From Pseudorasbora parva (lineage: Eukaryota > Chordata > Actinopteri > Cypriniformes > Gobionidae): 64,000 nt of DNA. The stretch covers positions 35,600,946 through 35,664,945 of the forward strand of contig NC_090186.1 of assembly GCF_024679245.1 (NCBI RefSeq), in the 5' to 3' direction. The position numbers were made by a program, and so were the translations under genes. The notes beneath the pieces are model-generated. The model saw only the letters and a program-made list of their open reading frames with translations. It had not been told where the DNA came from and did not search any database. Shown here one piece after another: positions 62,675 to 64,000 of this stretch; positions within the stretch are counted from its first letter, which is position 1; each line of letters begins with the position of its first letter.

Positions 62675-63735
62675 AAAGGGGTGATGAATTGAGAAATCAA
62701 CTTTCTATTGAGCTTTTGATATATAAAAGGTCATGATAATATAAGAATATCCTGTAAGTTTCAGAACTGAAAACTTCCTTTTTAGTCAAAGAAAAGCTTT
62801 TATAGACACCAGGCCCAGAAAACGATCGTGAGCTTTATTCTTACGTCATAGCGGTACGAAACACACCTCTACAGCACGTCTAATTCAGTAGCCCTGCCCA
62901 CTGACTCAGAGCTGTTCGGTCGATCACGTTGCCAGCAGCAATAAACGTGGAAGAAGATAAGATATTGTGAAAGAACACAGTCGCTGCATAAGCTTCCTTT
63001 GGATCATAATATTACGAATGGGTGATACTACATTTATTTTTTATGAAGTTCCAGTCACTCACGTGGGGAAGACCGTTTGTGTGTTCTCTTCATTTCACTG
63101 TGGAATTGTTTGTAAACAAGCCTCAAGTGCTGAATTTGCAGACATAATGTTGTGCCTTCTTCATTTGATCTGACAGGAATGGTGCAACAAACTTATGTGA
63201 GTAAAACATATTTTTTTAAATGTAATAGTACTAGTCCTGGGGCTGTACCAGACCAAAACATATGCCTGTCGGCAGAAATTCTTTCTTGATTTGGGCGCGC
63301 AGGTGTGTGTGTGAGCACGCGAGCATGCGGTTCATGCTTATAATATCAACCGATCGTGCGGGTGCGGGCCATGTAATACAATCGCGGGTGGATGAGAAAT
63401 AAATCATTGTATTTGTTTGATAAAGACAAGTTGCAGTTGCCGCTTTCAAAATAATCTCTCCCTCATGTGAACTGAACTAACAGGGGCTTGATATGACAGC
63501 GGAGCTGAGGCTCATTAAATATGCAAATCTTATCCAATCCCAGCCGTGGGCGTTTACTTCTAAGTCTCCAGTGCGTCACGCCCGTCAAAACCCAGCGTTC
63601 AGAAGACAGCCTCAAAACCAGTGTAGAAAATAGCCTATTACTTATTAGTTATGATGTTTTTGAATGTAAAAACCACAAAAACATCATTAGTTGACCTCAG
63701 ACAGTAGAAAAAAAGCCAGTTCATGACACCTTTAA
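62675..63735 (+). mobile_element. TTAA-flanked non-autonomous element, copy 2
   Basis: Starts TTAAAGGGGTGATGAATTGA and ends GTTCATGACACCTTTAA. Longer left part than copy 1 (62690-62950 is missing there). No transposase frame. Confidence 0.78.
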
Positions 63736-64000
63736 AGGGGTGGTAAAACACATTCTTTCGAAGGCTTGATTGTGTTTGTGGGGTGCACTGTAATGTGTTC
63801 ATGCTTCGTTTTTAAAGGTGTCATGAACTGGATTTTTTTTATTATTATACTGTTGTCTGAGGTCAACTAAGGATGTTCGTGTGAATTTTTTTAAATTTAT
63901 TTTTTCAATACATTTTTTTATACACATTCAAAAACATATGTAATAGGCTATTTTCTACACTGGTTTTGAGGCTCTTTCCAAAACACTGGGTTTGGATGGG
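63736..64000 (-). mobile_element. Short insert and inverted partial copy 3 of the TTAA-flanked element
   Basis: From about 63816, AAAGGTGTCATGAACTGGAT, TGTCTGAGGTCAACTAA and AATAGGCTATTTTCTACACT are the reverse complement of the end of copy 2 (63595-63735). A short AAAGGGGTGGTAAAACACAT unit lies between. It is cut by the window edge. Confidence 0.7.

Overview
The window is vertebrate nuclear DNA, most likely from a cyprinid-type teleost. Evidence: GT-AG spliced genes with short exons and long repeat-filled introns, very long (GT)n and (AT)n microsatellites, and several Tc1/mariner, hAT-like, TTAA-type, L1, L2 and SINE copies of kinds common in carp-like fishes. No prokaryotic, organellar or viral gene was seen. 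The species call is inference from repeat content.

Layout. (1) 1-6230: no exon recognised; simple repeats, a broken Tc1-like transposon with DD36E spacing, MITEs and a hAT-like element. (2) 6231-25103, plus strand: the last eleven coding exons of a COQ8A orthologue (mitochondrial atypical kinase/ATPase for coenzyme Q synthesis). They encode 433 residues plus a stop; the N-terminal ~210 residues must be encoded upstream of the window. (3) 26060-33638, minus strand: a complete seven-exon gene reconstructed by splicing, 314 residues. It has a SAM-like helical domain, a coiled coil and a Rossmann-like C-terminal domain. I do not recognise a named vertebrate orthologue, and this is the best candidate here for an undescribed protein. 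It is tail-to-tail with coq8a (poly(A) signals about 30 bp apart) and head-to-head with znf512 across a CCAAT/GC-box promoter region. One of its introns carries a ~197-bp near-identical copy of the coq8a exon holding the DFG motif. (4) 34389-42036, plus strand: complete 14-exon znf512, 617 residues, with three C2HC/C2H2 zinc-finger pairs. (5) 44.6 kb to beyond the right edge, plus strand: gtf3c2 (TFIIIC110, WD-repeat subunit of TFIIIC). Twelve coding exons lie in the window; the 3' end is missing. Its introns hold two tRNA-like A-box/B-box sequences, an L1 fragment and many DNA-transposon relics.

The genes are independent housekeeping or regulatory loci rather than a pathway. In human, ZNF512 and GTF3C2 both lie in the 2p23.3 region (recalled, not checked), which fits their closeness here. 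Every junction given was read as a GT/AG site with frame continuity across the whole chain: the 314-aa gene sums to 945 nt and znf512 to 1854 nt, both exact multiples of three.
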